A stretch of 64,000 nucleotides of DNA from Streptococcus sp. HMSC072G04 (GTDB lineage: Bacteria > Bacillota > Bacilli > Lactobacillales > Streptococcaceae): assembly GCF_001813295.1 (NCBI RefSeq), contig NZ_KV812016.1, positions 148,661 to 212,660 on the forward strand, in the 5' to 3' direction. A program made the translations under genes and the position numbers. Position 1 is the first letter of the stretch; each line of letters starts with the position of its first letter. The notes beneath the pieces were generated by a model. The model did no database searches. It was not told where the DNA came from and was given only the letters and a program-made list of their open reading frames with translations. Below, one piece after another: positions 35,405 to 44,598 of the stretch.

Positions 35405-36421
35405 ATGACAAATTCAGTGTTCCAAGGACGTAGCTTCTTGGCAGAAAAAGACTTTACACGTGCAGAGTTAGAATACCTTATCGGACTTTCAGCTCACTTG
35501 AAAGACCTTAAAAAACGCAACATCCAACACCACTATCTTGCTGGTAAAAACATTGCGCTTTTGTTTGAAAAAACTTCAACTCGTACTCGTGCTGCCTTCA
35601 CAACAGCAGCTATCGACCTTGGTGCTCACCCAGAATATCTAGGTGCAAACGACATCCAACTTGGTAAAAAAGAATCTACAGAAGATACTGCTAAAGTTCT
35701 TGGACGTATGTTTGACGGTATTGAATTCCGTGGTTTCAGCCAACGTATGGTTGAAGAATTGGCTGAATTCTCAGGTGTTCCAGTATGGAATGGTTTGACT
35801 GACGAATGGCACCCAACTCAAATGCTTGCAGACTACTTGACAGTTCAAGAAAACTTTGGACGCCTTGAAGGTTTGACACTTGTATACTGTGGTGATGGAC
35901 GTAACAACGTTGCGAACAGCCTTCTTGTAACAGGTGCTATCCTTGGTGTGAACGTACACATCTTCTCACCAAAAGAACTCTTCCCAGAAAAAGAAATCGT
36001 TGAATTGGCAGAAGGATTTGCAAAAGAAAGTGGCGCTCATATCTTGATCACTGAAGATGCTGACGAAGCTGTGAAAGGTGCAGACGTACTTTACACTGAC
36101 GTTTGGGTATCAATGGGTGAAGAAGATAAATTTGCAGAACGTGTTGCCCTTTTGAAACCTTACCAAGTAAACATGGATTTGATTAAGAAAGCTGATAACG
36201 AAGACTTGATCTTCTTGCACTGCTTGCCAGCCTTCCACGATACAAACACTGTTTACGGTAAAGATGTTGCTGAAAAATTCGGCGTAGAAGAAATGGAAGT
36301 TACTGACGAAGTGTTCCGCAGCAAATATGCTCGTCACTTTGACCAAGCTGAAAACCGTATGCACACCATCAAAGCGGTTATGGCAGCTACTCTTGGTAAC
36401 TTGTACATTCCAAAAGTTTAA
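35405..36421 (+). CDS. arcB: Ornithine carbamoyltransferase (catabolic)
   Basis: A 338-residue enzyme that splits citrulline into ornithine and carbamoyl phosphate. The carbamoyl-phosphate site [11 protein letters not shown], the HPTQMLADY segment and the HCLPAFH motif are all present. It belongs to the arc operon, so the catabolic direction is inferred from context. Confidence 0.96.
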   Translation: MTNSVFQGRSFLAEKDFTRAELEYLIGLSAHLKDLKKRNIQHHYLAGKNIALLFEKTSTRTRAAFTTAAIDLGAHPEYLGANDIQLGKKESTEDTAKVLGRMFDGIEFRGFSQRMVEELAEFSGVPVWNGLTDEWHPTQMLADYLTVQENFGRLEGLTLVYCGDGRNNVANSLLVTGAILGVNVHIFSPKELFPEKEIVELAEGFAKESGAHILITEDADEAVKGADVLYTDVWVSMGEEDKFAERVALLKPYQVNMDLIKKADNEDLIFLHCLPAFHDTNTVYGKDVAEKFGVEEMEVTDEVFRSKYARHFDQAENRMHTIKAVMAATLGNLYIPKV

Positions 36422-36447
36422 GACTTTATAACCGTATACCAACAGCT

Positions 36448-36489
36448 ATAGGGGCTGGACTGCTAGCTTTAGTCCTGCCCCTATTTTTA
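36448..36489 (+). terminator. Strong hairpin between arcB and arcC
   Basis: ATAGGGGC/GCCCCTAT and inner GGACT/AGTCC, followed by TTTTTAT. It looks like a full terminator inside the operon, so expression may step down from arcB to arcC. Confidence 0.8.
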
Positions 36490-36505
36490 TAGAAAGGGAA
36501 AACTT

Positions 36506-37450
36506 ATGTCAAGAAAAATCGTCGTTGCTTTGGGAGGAAATGCTATTCTCTCATCTGATCCTTCTGCTCAAGCTCAACAAGAAGCACTTGTAGAAACAGC
36601 AAAACACTTAGTCAAATTAATCAAAAACGGGGATGACTTGATCATCACTCACGGAAATGGTCCTCAAGTAGGGAACCTCTTGCTCCAACACTTGGCAGCA
36701 AACTCTGAAAAAAACCCTGCTTTCCCACTTGATTCATTAGTTGCTATGACCGAAGGAAGTATTGGCTACTGGCTTCAAAATGCTCTTCAAAATGCTCTTC
36801 TTGAAGAAGGAATCGAAAAAGATGTGGCTTCTGTTGTGACACAAGTCGTTGTTGATAAGAACGACCCAGCTTTTGTCAACCTCAGCAAACCAATCGGTCC
36901 ATTCTACTCAGAAGAAGAAGCAAAAGCAGAAGCTGAAAAATCAGGAGCAACTTTCAAAGAAGATGCTGGTCGTGGCTGGCGTAAAGTCGTGGCTTCACCA
37001 AAACCAGTGGATATCAAAGAAATCAATACCATCCGTACTTTGTTGAACGACGGTCAAGTCGTTGTGGCAGCCGGTGGTGGTGGTATCCCAGTTGTGAAAG
37101 AAGCAGATGGTAGCTTAACTGGTGTGGAAGCTGTTATCGATAAAGACTTTGCCTCTCAACGTTTGGCTGAATTAGTAGAAGCAGACCTCTTCATCGTCTT
37201 GACTGGTGTCGATTATGTCTTTGTGAACTACAACAAACCAGACCAAGCAAAATTGGAACATGTTAATGTGGCTCAATTGGAAGAATATATCAAACAAGAC
37301 CAATTTGCACCAGGAAGCATGCTTCCTAAAGTAGAAGCTGCGATTGCCTTCGTCAATGGTCGTCCAGAAGGAAAAGCAGTTATTACGTCACTTGAAAACC
37401 TTGGCGCTTTAATTGAGTCTGAAAGTGGAACAATCATCCAAAAAGACTAA
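36506..37450 (+). CDS. arcC: Carbamate kinase
   Basis: A 314-residue enzyme that transfers phosphate from carbamoyl phosphate to ADP, making ATP, ammonia and CO2. N-terminal [24 protein letters not shown], the [13 protein letters not shown] segment and AAGGGGIPV are family landmarks, as is [11 protein letters not shown]. It is the energy-yielding step of the ADI pathway. Confidence 0.97.
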   Translation: MSRKIVVALGGNAILSSDPSAQAQQEALVETAKHLVKLIKNGDDLIITHGNGPQVGNLLLQHLAANSEKNPAFPLDSLVAMTEGSIGYWLQNALQNALLEEGIEKDVASVVTQVVVDKNDPAFVNLSKPIGPFYSEEEAKAEAEKSGATFKEDAGRGWRKVVASPKPVDIKEINTIRTLLNDGQVVVAAGGGGIPVVKEADGSLTGVEAVIDKDFASQRLAELVEADLFIVLTGVDYVFVNYNKPDQAKLEHVNVAQLEEYIKQDQFAPGSMLPKVEAAIAFVNGRPEGKAVITSLENLGALIESESGTIIQKD

Positions 37451-37514
37451 TGAAAAATTAGGAAAAAACTAGTATTTTAAAGCTTATTGTGATAGAATAA
37501 GTTTATAGGTAAGC

Positions 37515-37539
37515 GTTTTACAAGAGACTCTTGTAAAAC
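37515..37539. promoter_or_regulatory. 25-bp perfect palindrome upstream of arcD
   Basis: GTTTTACAAGAG and its complement around a single A. A -10-like TAGAAT lies just upstream at about 37494, so the palindrome would lie in the arcD leader, as an operator or an mRNA stem. Confidence 0.6.
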
Positions 37540-37574
37540 ATCACTCACACTTTGTTGCGTTAGGAGGAAGACAA

Positions 37575-39086
37575 ATGAGTGAAAAAACAAAAAAAGGATT
37601 TAAGATGCCTTCATCTTTTTCCGTATTGTTAATTATCATTGCTATTATGGCAGTGTTAACTTGGATTATTCCAGCTGGTCAATACAAGGTTGACGATGCA
37701 GGTGCTATCATTGCAGGTAGTTATGAATCTGTAAAAGCACATCCTCAAGGAATTTGGGATGTTTTGATGGCCCCAATCAATGCCATGCTTGGTAAAGCAC
37801 CAACCAGTGCAGCGATTGACGTAGCCTTCTTTATCTTGATGGTCGGTGGTTTCCTTGGTGTTGTGAATGAAACAGGTACCCTTGATGTAGGGATTGCTTC
37901 TATCGTTCGTAAATACAAAGGCCGCGAAAAAATGTTGATTTTGATCTTGATGCCATTGTTTGCCCTTGGTGGTACAACTTATGGTATGGGTGAAGAAACC
38001 ATGGCCTTCTATCCACTTCTTGTACCTGTTATGATGTCCGTTGGTTTTGACAGCTTGACAGGGGTAGCCATTATCCTTTTAGGATCACAAATCGGATGTT
38101 TGGCGTCAACATTGAACCCATTTGCGACAGTTATCGCATCTGATACTGCAGGTATCTCAAGTGCTTCAGGTCTCTTACTTCGTGTGATCTTCTGGATCGT
38201 ATTGACAGGACTTAGCACATACTATGTATACCGTTATGCAGATAAGGTTCAAAAAGACCCAACCAAATCTCTCACCTATGCAACTCGTGAAGAAGATTTG
38301 AAACACTTCAATGTTGATAGTGGCGAAGAAATTCCTTCACAAATGAACAAGAAACAAAAACGTGTCTTGGTCGTCTTCATCTCAACATTCGTTATCATGG
38401 TTGCTGGATTTATCCCATTCAAAGATTTGGGTATTAAATTCTTTGAAACCTTCAACGAATCTCTCCATAAAATTCCAGTACTTGGTCAATTGATCGGTAA
38501 CACAGATGCTCTTGGTACATGGTACTTCCCTCAAACAGCTATGCTCTTTGCCTTCATGGGAATCCTCGTTGGTATCATTTATGGCTTGAAAGAAGATAAA
38601 ATTATTTCATCTTTCATGAATGGTGCAGCTGACCTCTTGAGTGTTGCTCTTATCGTAGCAGTAGCACGTGGTATCCAAGTCATCATGAACGACGGTATGA
38701 TCACTGCGACAATTCTTCACTGGGGTGAAGAAGGACTGAAAGGTCTTTCATCTCAATTGTTCATTGTCTTGACTTACATTTTCTACTTGCCAATGTCATT
38801 CTTGATCCCATCATCATCTGGTCTTGCCAGCGCAACAATGGGTATCATGGCACCTCTTGGTAAATTCGTCAATGTACCAGGTAGCTTGATTGTCACAGCT
38901 TACCAATCTGCATCTGGTGTCTTGAACTTGATAGCACCAACTTCAGGTATCGTAATGGGAGCTCTTGCTCTTGGACGTATTGACTTGAGTGCATGGTGGA
39001 AATTCATGGGTAAATTGGTCGTAGCGATTGTTGTGATCACCATTGCCCTTCTTCTACTAGGAACTGTGGTTCCATTCTTGCAATAG
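37575..39086 (+). CDS. arcD: Arginine/ornithine antiporter (YfcC family)
   Basis: A 503-residue membrane protein with about 12 helices, of the YfcC type used as ArcD in streptococci. It exchanges extracellular arginine for ornithine without energy cost. Recognisable features include an N-terminal helix with WIIPAGQY, TTYGMGEETMAFYPLL and SLTYATREEDLKHF in the central cytosolic loop. It follows arcC within the operon, with a possible internal promoter and palindrome in between. Confidence 0.92.
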   Translation: MSEKTKKGFKMPSSFSVLLIIIAIMAVLTWIIPAGQYKVDDAGAIIAGSYESVKAHPQGIWDVLMAPINAMLGKAPTSAAIDVAFFILMVGGFLGVVNETGTLDVGIASIVRKYKGREKMLILILMPLFALGGTTYGMGEETMAFYPLLVPVMMSVGFDSLTGVAIILLGSQIGCLASTLNPFATVIASDTAGISSASGLLLRVIFWIVLTGLSTYYVYRYADKVQKDPTKSLTYATREEDLKHFNVDSGEEIPSQMNKKQKRVLVVFISTFVIMVAGFIPFKDLGIKFFETFNESLHKIPVLGQLIGNTDALGTWYFPQTAMLFAFMGILVGIIYGLKEDKIISSFMNGAADLLSVALIVAVARGIQVIMNDGMITATILHWGEEGLKGLSSQLFIVLTYIFYLPMSFLIPSSSGLASATMGIMAPLGKFVNVPGSLIVTAYQSASGVLNLIAPTSGIVMGALALGRIDLSAWWKFMGKLVVAIVVITIALLLLGTVVPFLQ

Positions 39087-39103
39087 AATAAAGTAGGTGT
39101 TTC

Positions 39104-40438
39104 ATGAAAAATAGAATAAAGAACGATGTAAAAGAGCAGTTTTTAAACTCGCTTCAAACCATCATTTCTTACCCCTCAGTATTAAACGAAGGGGAAAATG
39201 GAACACCGTTTGGACAAGCTATCCAAGATGTCCTAGAAAAAACCTTAGAGCTTGCTCGAGAATTAGGTTTTCAAACATATATAGATCCTGAAGGATACTA
39301 TGGATATGCAGAGATCGGTCAGGGGGAAGAACTCCTGGCCGTTCTTTGTCACTTGGATGTTGTTCCAGCCGGTGATTTACAAGATTGGCAAACGCCACCT
39401 TTTGAAGCGACAATTGTCGGTGATTATCTAGTAGGTCGTGGTGTGCAGGATGATAAGGGACCGTCTCTGGCTGCCCTCTATGCAGTCAAGAGTTTGCTGG
39501 ATGATGGCATCCAGTTTACCAAACGAATCCGCTTTATCTTTGGGACGGATGAAGAAACCTTGTGGCGCTGTATGAACCGCTACAACCAAATCGAAGAACA
39601 AGCAGATCTTGGATTTGCACCGGATTCCTCTTTCCCATTAATCTATGCTGAAAAAGGCTTATTACAAGTGAAATTGCATGGCCCAGGTTGGGATGATCTT
39701 CCCTTACAGGCTGGTCAGGCCCTCAATGTTGTTCCAGACAAGGCGACCTATGCTGGTCATCGTTTGGAAGAGTTGCTTCCTGTTTTGGATCAAAGTGGGG
39801 TTCAGTATAGCCAAACAGAAAATTCTGTAACGGTTTTGGGTGTTTCCAAGCACTCTAAAGATGCAGCTGAAGGAGTGAATGCCATTGTCGGTTTAGCGGA
39901 AAGTTTATCCCTCATTCAACCCCATCCAGCCTTGCTCTTTATCGCAGATGCTGTTGGTGAAGACGCGACAGGAGCAGCTCTCTTCGGTGAAATCAAAGAT
40001 GAACCAAGTGGAGATCTTTCCTTCAATCTTGCGACCCTTGTGATCGATCAAGAACAATCGGAAATCGGAATTGATATTCGGATCCCCGTCTTAGCAGACA
40101 AGGAGGCCTTAGTAGCTCGTTTGCAAGAAATTGCAGCTAGTTACCAGTTGGAATATGAAGAGTTTGATTATTTGGCTCCTTTATATGTTCCTTTGGATAG
40201 TCCTTTAGTCAGCTCTTTGATGGCCGTTTATCAGGAAGAAACTGGTGATAGGACGCCAGCTATGTCTTCTGGTGGTGCGACATTTGCGCGGACCATGGAA
40301 AATTGTGTCGCCTTTGGGGCTCTTTTCCCAGGTGCAGAGCAGACTGAGCACCAAGCCAATGAACGTGCAAAAATTGAAGATCTCTATGCTGCGATGGAAA
40401 TCTATCGAGAAGCCATTCAACGCTTAGCTACAACATAA
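39104..40438 (+). CDS. arcT: M20-family peptidase ArcT (dipeptidase)
   Basis: A 444-residue metallopeptidase of the PepV/M20 type. Zinc-binding pieces: VLCHLDVVPAG, GRGVQDDKGP, and FGTDEETLW; the C-terminal SGGATFARTM provides a ligand region. In streptococcal arc operons this gene is called arcT; it was once thought to be a transaminase, but it is a dipeptidase and may release arginine from peptides. It starts 17 bp after arcD and ends in a terminator. Confidence 0.85.
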   Translation: MKNRIKNDVKEQFLNSLQTIISYPSVLNEGENGTPFGQAIQDVLEKTLELARELGFQTYIDPEGYYGYAEIGQGEELLAVLCHLDVVPAGDLQDWQTPPFEATIVGDYLVGRGVQDDKGPSLAALYAVKSLLDDGIQFTKRIRFIFGTDEETLWRCMNRYNQIEEQADLGFAPDSSFPLIYAEKGLLQVKLHGPGWDDLPLQAGQALNVVPDKATYAGHRLEELLPVLDQSGVQYSQTENSVTVLGVSKHSKDAAEGVNAIVGLAESLSLIQPHPALLFIADAVGEDATGAALFGEIKDEPSGDLSFNLATLVIDQEQSEIGIDIRIPVLADKEALVARLQEIAASYQLEYEEFDYLAPLYVPLDSPLVSSLMAVYQEETGDRTPAMSSGGATFARTMENCVAFGALFPGAEQTEHQANERAKIEDLYAAMEIYREAIQRLATT

Positions 40439-40469
40439 AAAGTTTGGAAACTTGGTTTCCAAACTTTTT
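40437..40469. terminator. Bidirectional terminator between arcT and arcR
   Basis: AGTTTGGAAAC/GTTTCCAAACT with A and T tracts on each side; serves both convergent genes. Confidence 0.9.
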
Positions 40470-40938
40470 ATTTACTAAAGAAGAAGGGTGGGGTGAATTC
40501 TTTTAATTTTTCAAAACAATCCAAAGCTCCTTGGTTGTCTTCGCAGATGACCAAACAGACATCGTCTCCACAGATGGTGGCTACAATTTCTTGGAGTTCC
40601 AATGCATCTAAGATAGCTCCAAAGGATTGGGCAAGACCTGGAAGAGTTTTTACAACGACCTGGTTTTGAACGGGCCGCAACATGACTAAGGCATCTTCCA
40701 TATACATCCGCAGACGCTTTTCCCAACGGGAAGGAGCGATGGTGTTCATGGCATAGTAGGAACTATCCCCCTCGTTAATTTTTACTAGATTCAAGGATTT
40801 GACATCCCGTGAAAGGGTGGACTGGGTAACGAGAACGCCATTAGCTTCTAAGGCTTCTTGAAGTTCTTGTTGGGTATGAATCCTACGCTCAGAAATGATA
40901 GAGCGGATCAAGCGGTGGCGGCTTTCAATTTTATTCAT
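40468..40938 (-). CDS. arcR: ArgR-family regulator ArcR
   Basis: A 156-residue arginine repressor-type protein: N-terminal winged helix ([19 protein letters not shown], then STLSRDVK) and a C-terminal oligomerisation/arginine-binding domain with [11 protein letters not shown]. In S. gordonii the arc operon is followed by a convergent arcR then queA, exactly as here. It probably senses arginine and activates or represses arc genes. It lies 11 bp after queA and should be co-transcribed with it. Confidence 0.88.
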   Translation of the reverse strand: MNKIESRHRLIRSIISERRIHTQQELQEALEANGVLVTQSTLSRDVKSLNLVKINEGDSSYYAMNTIAPSRWEKRLRMYMEDALVMLRPVQNQVVVKTLPGLAQSFGAILDALELQEIVATICGDDVCLVICEDNQGALDCFEKLKEFTPPFFFSK

Positions 40939-40949
40939 GAGAGACTCCT

Positions 40950-41978
40950 TTACTTGATGAACATAGCATCCCCAAAACTGAAGAAGCGGTAGCGTTCTTG
41001 AATCGCATGGTGGTATGCTTCGAGGGTTAATTCACGGCCGGCAAAGGCAGAAACCAACATGACCAGAGTTGATTTTGGAAGGTGGAAGTTGGTTGAAAAG
41101 GCATCGACGACTTTCCATGTATAACCTGGTTTGATAAAAATATTGGTCCAGCCTGAATCAGCTTGGATGTCTCCATCAAATTTGTTGCCAATCGTCTCAA
41201 GGGTCCGAATAGAAGTCGTTCCGACGGCCACGATGCGTTTTCCTGCAGCTTTTACCTGACGAAGGGTCGCAGCAGCTTCTTCAGAAAGTTGGTAAAATTC
41301 AGAGTGCATCTCATGGTCTTCAAGATTGTCCACGGATACTGGACGGAAGGTTCCTAGGCCCACATGAAGGGTCAAATAGACCAGGTGAACCCCTTTTGCT
41401 TCAATCTTTTGGAGCAATTCTTGGGTGAAATGAAGACCTGCCGTTGGAGCTGCAGCAGAACCATTTTCTTTGGCGTAAACGGTTTGGTAGCGCTCGCGGT
41501 CAGCAAGCTTTTCGTGAATATAGGGAGGAAGTGGCATTTCACCAAGGCTTTCCAAAACTTCTAAAAAGATCCCTTGATAGTGGAAGCGAACAATGCGGCC
41601 TCCGTGCTCTAATTCTTCCTCAACGGTTGCGGTCAAACGACCATCTCCGAAGCTGACTGTGGCCCCTACCTTTAAGCGTTTTGCAGGTTTTGCCAAGACT
41701 TCCCAACAGTCATCTTGAGTATTTTTAAGGAGAAGGAATTCGACGTGACCACCTGTTTCTGGTTTGACTCCATGAAGACGGGCAGGTAGCACGCGCGTAT
41801 TGTTCATGACAAGAGCATCTCCTGGCTCCAATTCATCCAAAATTGCATCAAAATGACGGTCTTGGAATTGCCCTGTTTTTCGATCGAGAATCAAGAGTTT
41901 AGAGGCATCTCGTTTTTCAAGAGGGGTTTGAGCAATCAGTTCTTCAGGCAAATCAAAGTCAAAGTCGTTGGTATTCAT
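40950..41978 (-). CDS. queA: S-adenosylmethionine:tRNA ribosyltransferase-isomerase
   Basis: A 342-residue QueA, the standard length. It moves the ribosyl part of SAM to preQ1 in tRNA, making epoxyqueuosine. Landmarks are [41 protein letters not shown] and TTSIRTLET. It lies between a small membrane protein gene and arcR, all on the minus strand with 11-bp gaps. Confidence 0.96.
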   Translation of the reverse strand: MNTNDFDFDLPEELIAQTPLEKRDASKLLILDRKTGQFQDRHFDAILDELEPGDALVMNNTRVLPARLHGVKPETGGHVEFLLLKNTQDDCWEVLAKPAKRLKVGATVSFGDGRLTATVEEELEHGGRIVRFHYQGIFLEVLESLGEMPLPPYIHEKLADRERYQTVYAKENGSAAAPTAGLHFTQELLQKIEAKGVHLVYLTLHVGLGTFRPVSVDNLEDHEMHSEFYQLSEEAAATLRQVKAAGKRIVAVGTTSIRTLETIGNKFDGDIQADSGWTNIFIKPGYTWKVVDAFSTNFHLPKSTLVMLVSAFAGRELTLEAYHHAIQERYRFFSFGDAMFIK

Positions 41979-41989
41979 TTGCGCTCCTT

Positions 41990-42160
41990 TTATAATAAAT
42001 TTGTGAGTAGATAGATGGTAGTCCCGACCGCTATGAGCATCAGGCAGATTCCCATCAAAAAGATCAGGACCTTGAGAATCTTTCTTTGATGAATCAAGAA
42101 AGATAAGAGAAAGACAAGGAGTCCGATCAAAAAAATGATGAATAATAGTGATACAATCAT
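41990..42160 (-). CDS. Small membrane protein upstream of queA
   Basis: A 56-residue hydrophobic protein with two membrane helices (about 1-22 and 30-54) joined by HQRKILK. No family recognised. An ATG three codons upstream (42169) overlaps a TATAAT -10 element, so I chose the ATG at 42160, which lies exactly 7 nt after the -10 and would be leaderless. If transcription comes from further upstream, the 59-residue form is possible. Confidence 0.6.
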   Translation of the reverse strand: MIVSLLFIIFLIGLLVFLLSFLIHQRKILKVLIFLMGICLMLIAVGTTIYLLTNLL

Positions 42161-42167
42161 ACCTTTC

Positions 42168-42176
42168 ATTATATCA
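42168..42176 (-). promoter_or_regulatory. Extended -10 before the small membrane protein, queA and arcR
   Basis: On the minus strand TGATATAAT, then GAAAGGT, then ATG. An extended -10 with a predicted start at the start codon. Confidence 0.55.
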
Positions 42177-42226
42177 CGAATCGACTTGAAAATGAAAAAA
42201 ATGCCAGAAAAAGATAGCGGTTTCAC

Positions 42227-42255
42227 TTGACAAAAATTGGTCTATACCATATAAT
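42227..42255 (+). promoter_or_regulatory. nagB promoter with NagR-type operator
   Basis: TTGACA (42227-42232), 17-bp spacer, TATAAT (42250-42255). The spacer contains the perfect palindrome TGGTCTATACCA (42238-42249), matching the GntR-family NagR/YvoA (dre) operator. Repressor bound there would block RNA polymerase until amino-sugar phosphates relieve it. Confidence 0.85.
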
Positions 42256-42285
42256 AAGAGCATAGAGAAATAGGAGGTCTATCCA

Positions 42286-42993
42286 ATGAAAATTATTGAA
42301 GTAAAGGACCAAATTGAGGGTGGAAAAGTTGCCTTTGATATATTGAAAGAAACTTTAAAGGAAGGTGCTCAAACCTTAGGACTTGCGACTGGAAGCAGTC
42401 CCCTTGAGTTTTATAAACAAATTCGTGAAAGTGATTTGGATCTGTCTAATCTAATCAGTGTGAACTTAGATGAATACGTAGGGTTGACGGGAGATGATCC
42501 TCAATCTTATCGGTATTTCATGGAGAAAAACCTCTTTGATGCCAAACCATTCAAAGAAAGTTATCTCCCATCAGGTGTAGAAGAATCTGCCGATCAAGAA
42601 GTGATCCGTTATAACAAAATACTCGAAGAGCATCCAGTGGACCTTCAAATCTTGGGAATCGGGCGCAATGGGCATATCGGTTTTAATGAGCCAGGGACAT
42701 CCTTTGATAGTCAGACCCACTTAGTCCAGTTGGATGCCTCTACCATTGAAGCTAATTCTCGTTTCTTTGATAAGATCGAAGATGTACCAACCCAAGCCAT
42801 TTCGATGGGGATTGCCAATATCTTAGCAGCGAAATCAATCGTCTTGTTTGCTTATGGGGAATCAAAAGCCCAAGCAATTAAAGGAACGGTAGAGGGGGAA
42901 AGGACAGAAATAGTGCCAGCTAGTGCCCTTCAAGGACATCCAAATGTGACCATTATTGCGGATAAGGAAGCCTTGAGCTTGTTAAGTCGATAA
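42286..42993 (+). CDS. nagB: Glucosamine-6-phosphate deaminase
   Basis: A 235-residue enzyme turning glucosamine-6-phosphate into fructose-6-phosphate and ammonia, for use of amino sugars. [34 protein letters not shown] (with the catalytic Asp-Glu-His region) are family signatures. It is shorter than E. coli NagB and lacks its C-terminal extension, normal for Firmicutes. Divergent from the queA group. Confidence 0.96.
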   Translation: MKIIEVKDQIEGGKVAFDILKETLKEGAQTLGLATGSSPLEFYKQIRESDLDLSNLISVNLDEYVGLTGDDPQSYRYFMEKNLFDAKPFKESYLPSGVEESADQEVIRYNKILEEHPVDLQILGIGRNGHIGFNEPGTSFDSQTHLVQLDASTIEANSRFFDKIEDVPTQAISMGIANILAAKSIVLFAYGESKAQAIKGTVEGERTEIVPASALQGHPNVTIIADKEALSLLSR

Positions 42994-43001
42994 AAAACAG
43001 G

Positions 43002-43039
43002 ACCTATCGCCGATTTATTCGGGCCAGATAGGTTTTTTT
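43002..43039 (+). terminator. Terminator of nagB
   Basis: ACCTATC/GATAGGT with inner CCGA/TCGG, followed by seven Ts. Confidence 0.85.
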
Positions 43040-43181
43040 CTGCTTCAAAGTATGGTACAATACAAGTAATTATCTGCTGGGATTGGCTCTTTTCATCTAC
43101 TGGGAGACAGGAGAAAAGAGCATGAGGGCTAGAAGCTTGTTTCAGCCTCCAGCTGATTAGTCTGTTATAAAGGAAAAGTTT

Positions 43182-44528
43182 ATGATAAAAAAATATTTGA
43201 TCCATATTTGCCTCCTTCTGAGTCTCTTATGCCAGCCAGTTCTAGCGAGTGCGGATGAATTGGTAGATATGGCGCAAAAGATGTATCCAAATGACAATGT
43301 CCAAGCTATAAACCGTCCACATTCTTCGCTCATCATTGACGGCAATACGGGAAATGTTCTTTGGAAAGACAATATCGATGAAGCCAGAGATCCGGCCAGC
43401 ATGAGTAAGCTCATGACGCTCTATCTCTTGTTTGAAGATATGGCAAATGGCAAGATCAGTAAGGATACAGTGATCAAGGCGACCGCTTCAGACCAAGCGA
43501 TCGGAAAGATCTATGAGATCTCCAACAATAATATTGTTGCTGGGGTAGACTACACAATTCCTGAGTTGATTACCATGACAGTGGTTCCATCCTCAAATGT
43601 ATCGACCCTCATGTTGGCCAATCTCATGTCCAACAATGATCCAGATGCCTTTATCGAGCGCATGAATGCCAAGGCTAAGGAATTAGGGATGACCAATACG
43701 GTCTGGAATAACCCGAGTGGGGCGGCCATCTCCACCTTGCAGGGCTACTATCAGGTCAACAATTATCCAAATGATGCGGCCAACCAGACAACTGCGCGTG
43801 ATTTAGGGATTCTGGTTTATCATTTTATCAATCAATACCCAGATATTTTAAACTATACCAATCAAGCACAAGTCACGGTCAAAAAAGGGACTCCATATGA
43901 GGAAACCTTTGATACCTACAATTATTCATTGCCAGGAGCCAAGTATGCCTTGAAAGGTGTGGATGGTTTGAAAACTGGTTCAAGCCCTCGTGGAGCTTTC
44001 AACTATATCGCGACCATCAAACGGGGCAATCAGCGCTTAATTGCTGTCATTATGGGCGTAGGAGATTGGGCAGACCAAGATGGGGAATATTACCGTCACC
44101 CGTTTGGCAATGCCTTGATCGAAAAAGCCTATAAAGATTTTGGCTATAAAAAATTGCTAGATGCAGGTGTCCAGAAGATTGACGGCAAGACCTATACACT
44201 TGAAAAACCCTTCTATGCAACGGTCAAAAAAGGTGCTAAAGAACCGACCCTTGCGGTAAAAGATGGCTATCTGACAGTAGATAATGATCTCTACACGTTG
44301 TCTGAAGGTATCCGAGATGATATGAAGGTAGAAGAAGGGGCCAAGCCAGAGCTTGTCAAAGAAACAGCAAGTGGGAAAAAGACAACGGCTAAGCACAGTA
44401 AATGGCTTTCGCTGGATCACTTCCTGATCTTGATTCCAATTCTCATTCTTGTCATCATTCTCTCGATTGAAAAACAAAGTCGTGAGAGACGCAAAAAAGA
44501 GGCTCAAAAGCGCTATAATAAAGAGTAA
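43182..44528 (+). CDS. D-alanyl-D-alanine carboxypeptidase, PBP4 (S. aureus) type
   Basis: A 448-residue low-molecular-mass penicillin-binding protein trimming the stem peptide of peptidoglycan. Signal peptide at 1-23 (ends ASA); SMSK (Ser73 to Lys76), SSN in VPSSNVSTLM and KTGSS in GLKTGSSPRG form the active site. The domain after residue 310 resembles DUF1958, and a C-terminal membrane helix (about 410-430) with a basic tail anchors it. That layout is like S. aureus PBP4 rather than the amphipathic-helix DacA. An extended -10 (TGGTACAAT) lies at 43053-43061. Confidence 0.88.
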   Translation: MIKKYLIHICLLLSLLCQPVLASADELVDMAQKMYPNDNVQAINRPHSSLIIDGNTGNVLWKDNIDEARDPASMSKLMTLYLLFEDMANGKISKDTVIKATASDQAIGKIYEISNNNIVAGVDYTIPELITMTVVPSSNVSTLMLANLMSNNDPDAFIERMNAKAKELGMTNTVWNNPSGAAISTLQGYYQVNNYPNDAANQTTARDLGILVYHFINQYPDILNYTNQAQVTVKKGTPYEETFDTYNYSLPGAKYALKGVDGLKTGSSPRGAFNYIATIKRGNQRLIAVIMGVGDWADQDGEYYRHPFGNALIEKAYKDFGYKKLLDAGVQKIDGKTYTLEKPFYATVKKGAKEPTLAVKDGYLTVDNDLYTLSEGIRDDMKVEEGAKPELVKETASGKKTTAKHSKWLSLDHFLILIPILILVIILSIEKQSRERRKKEAQKRYNKE

Positions 44529-44531
44529 AAT

Positions 44532-44560
44532 AAAACCTAACTGATTGTCAGTTGGGTTTT
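44532..44560 (+). terminator. Terminator after the carboxypeptidase gene
   Basis: A 13-bp stem AAAACCTAACTGA/TCAGTTGGGTTTT around TTG. Confidence 0.85.
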
Positions 44561-44598
44561 GTCATTGTCTCATTCCGATATTTTTAGAAAGGATTCAT

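Noticed and set aside
34091-36421. Large antisense open frames opposite arcA and arcB
   Set aside because: Explained by the strong codon bias of these highly expressed genes; no promoters or ribosome sites.
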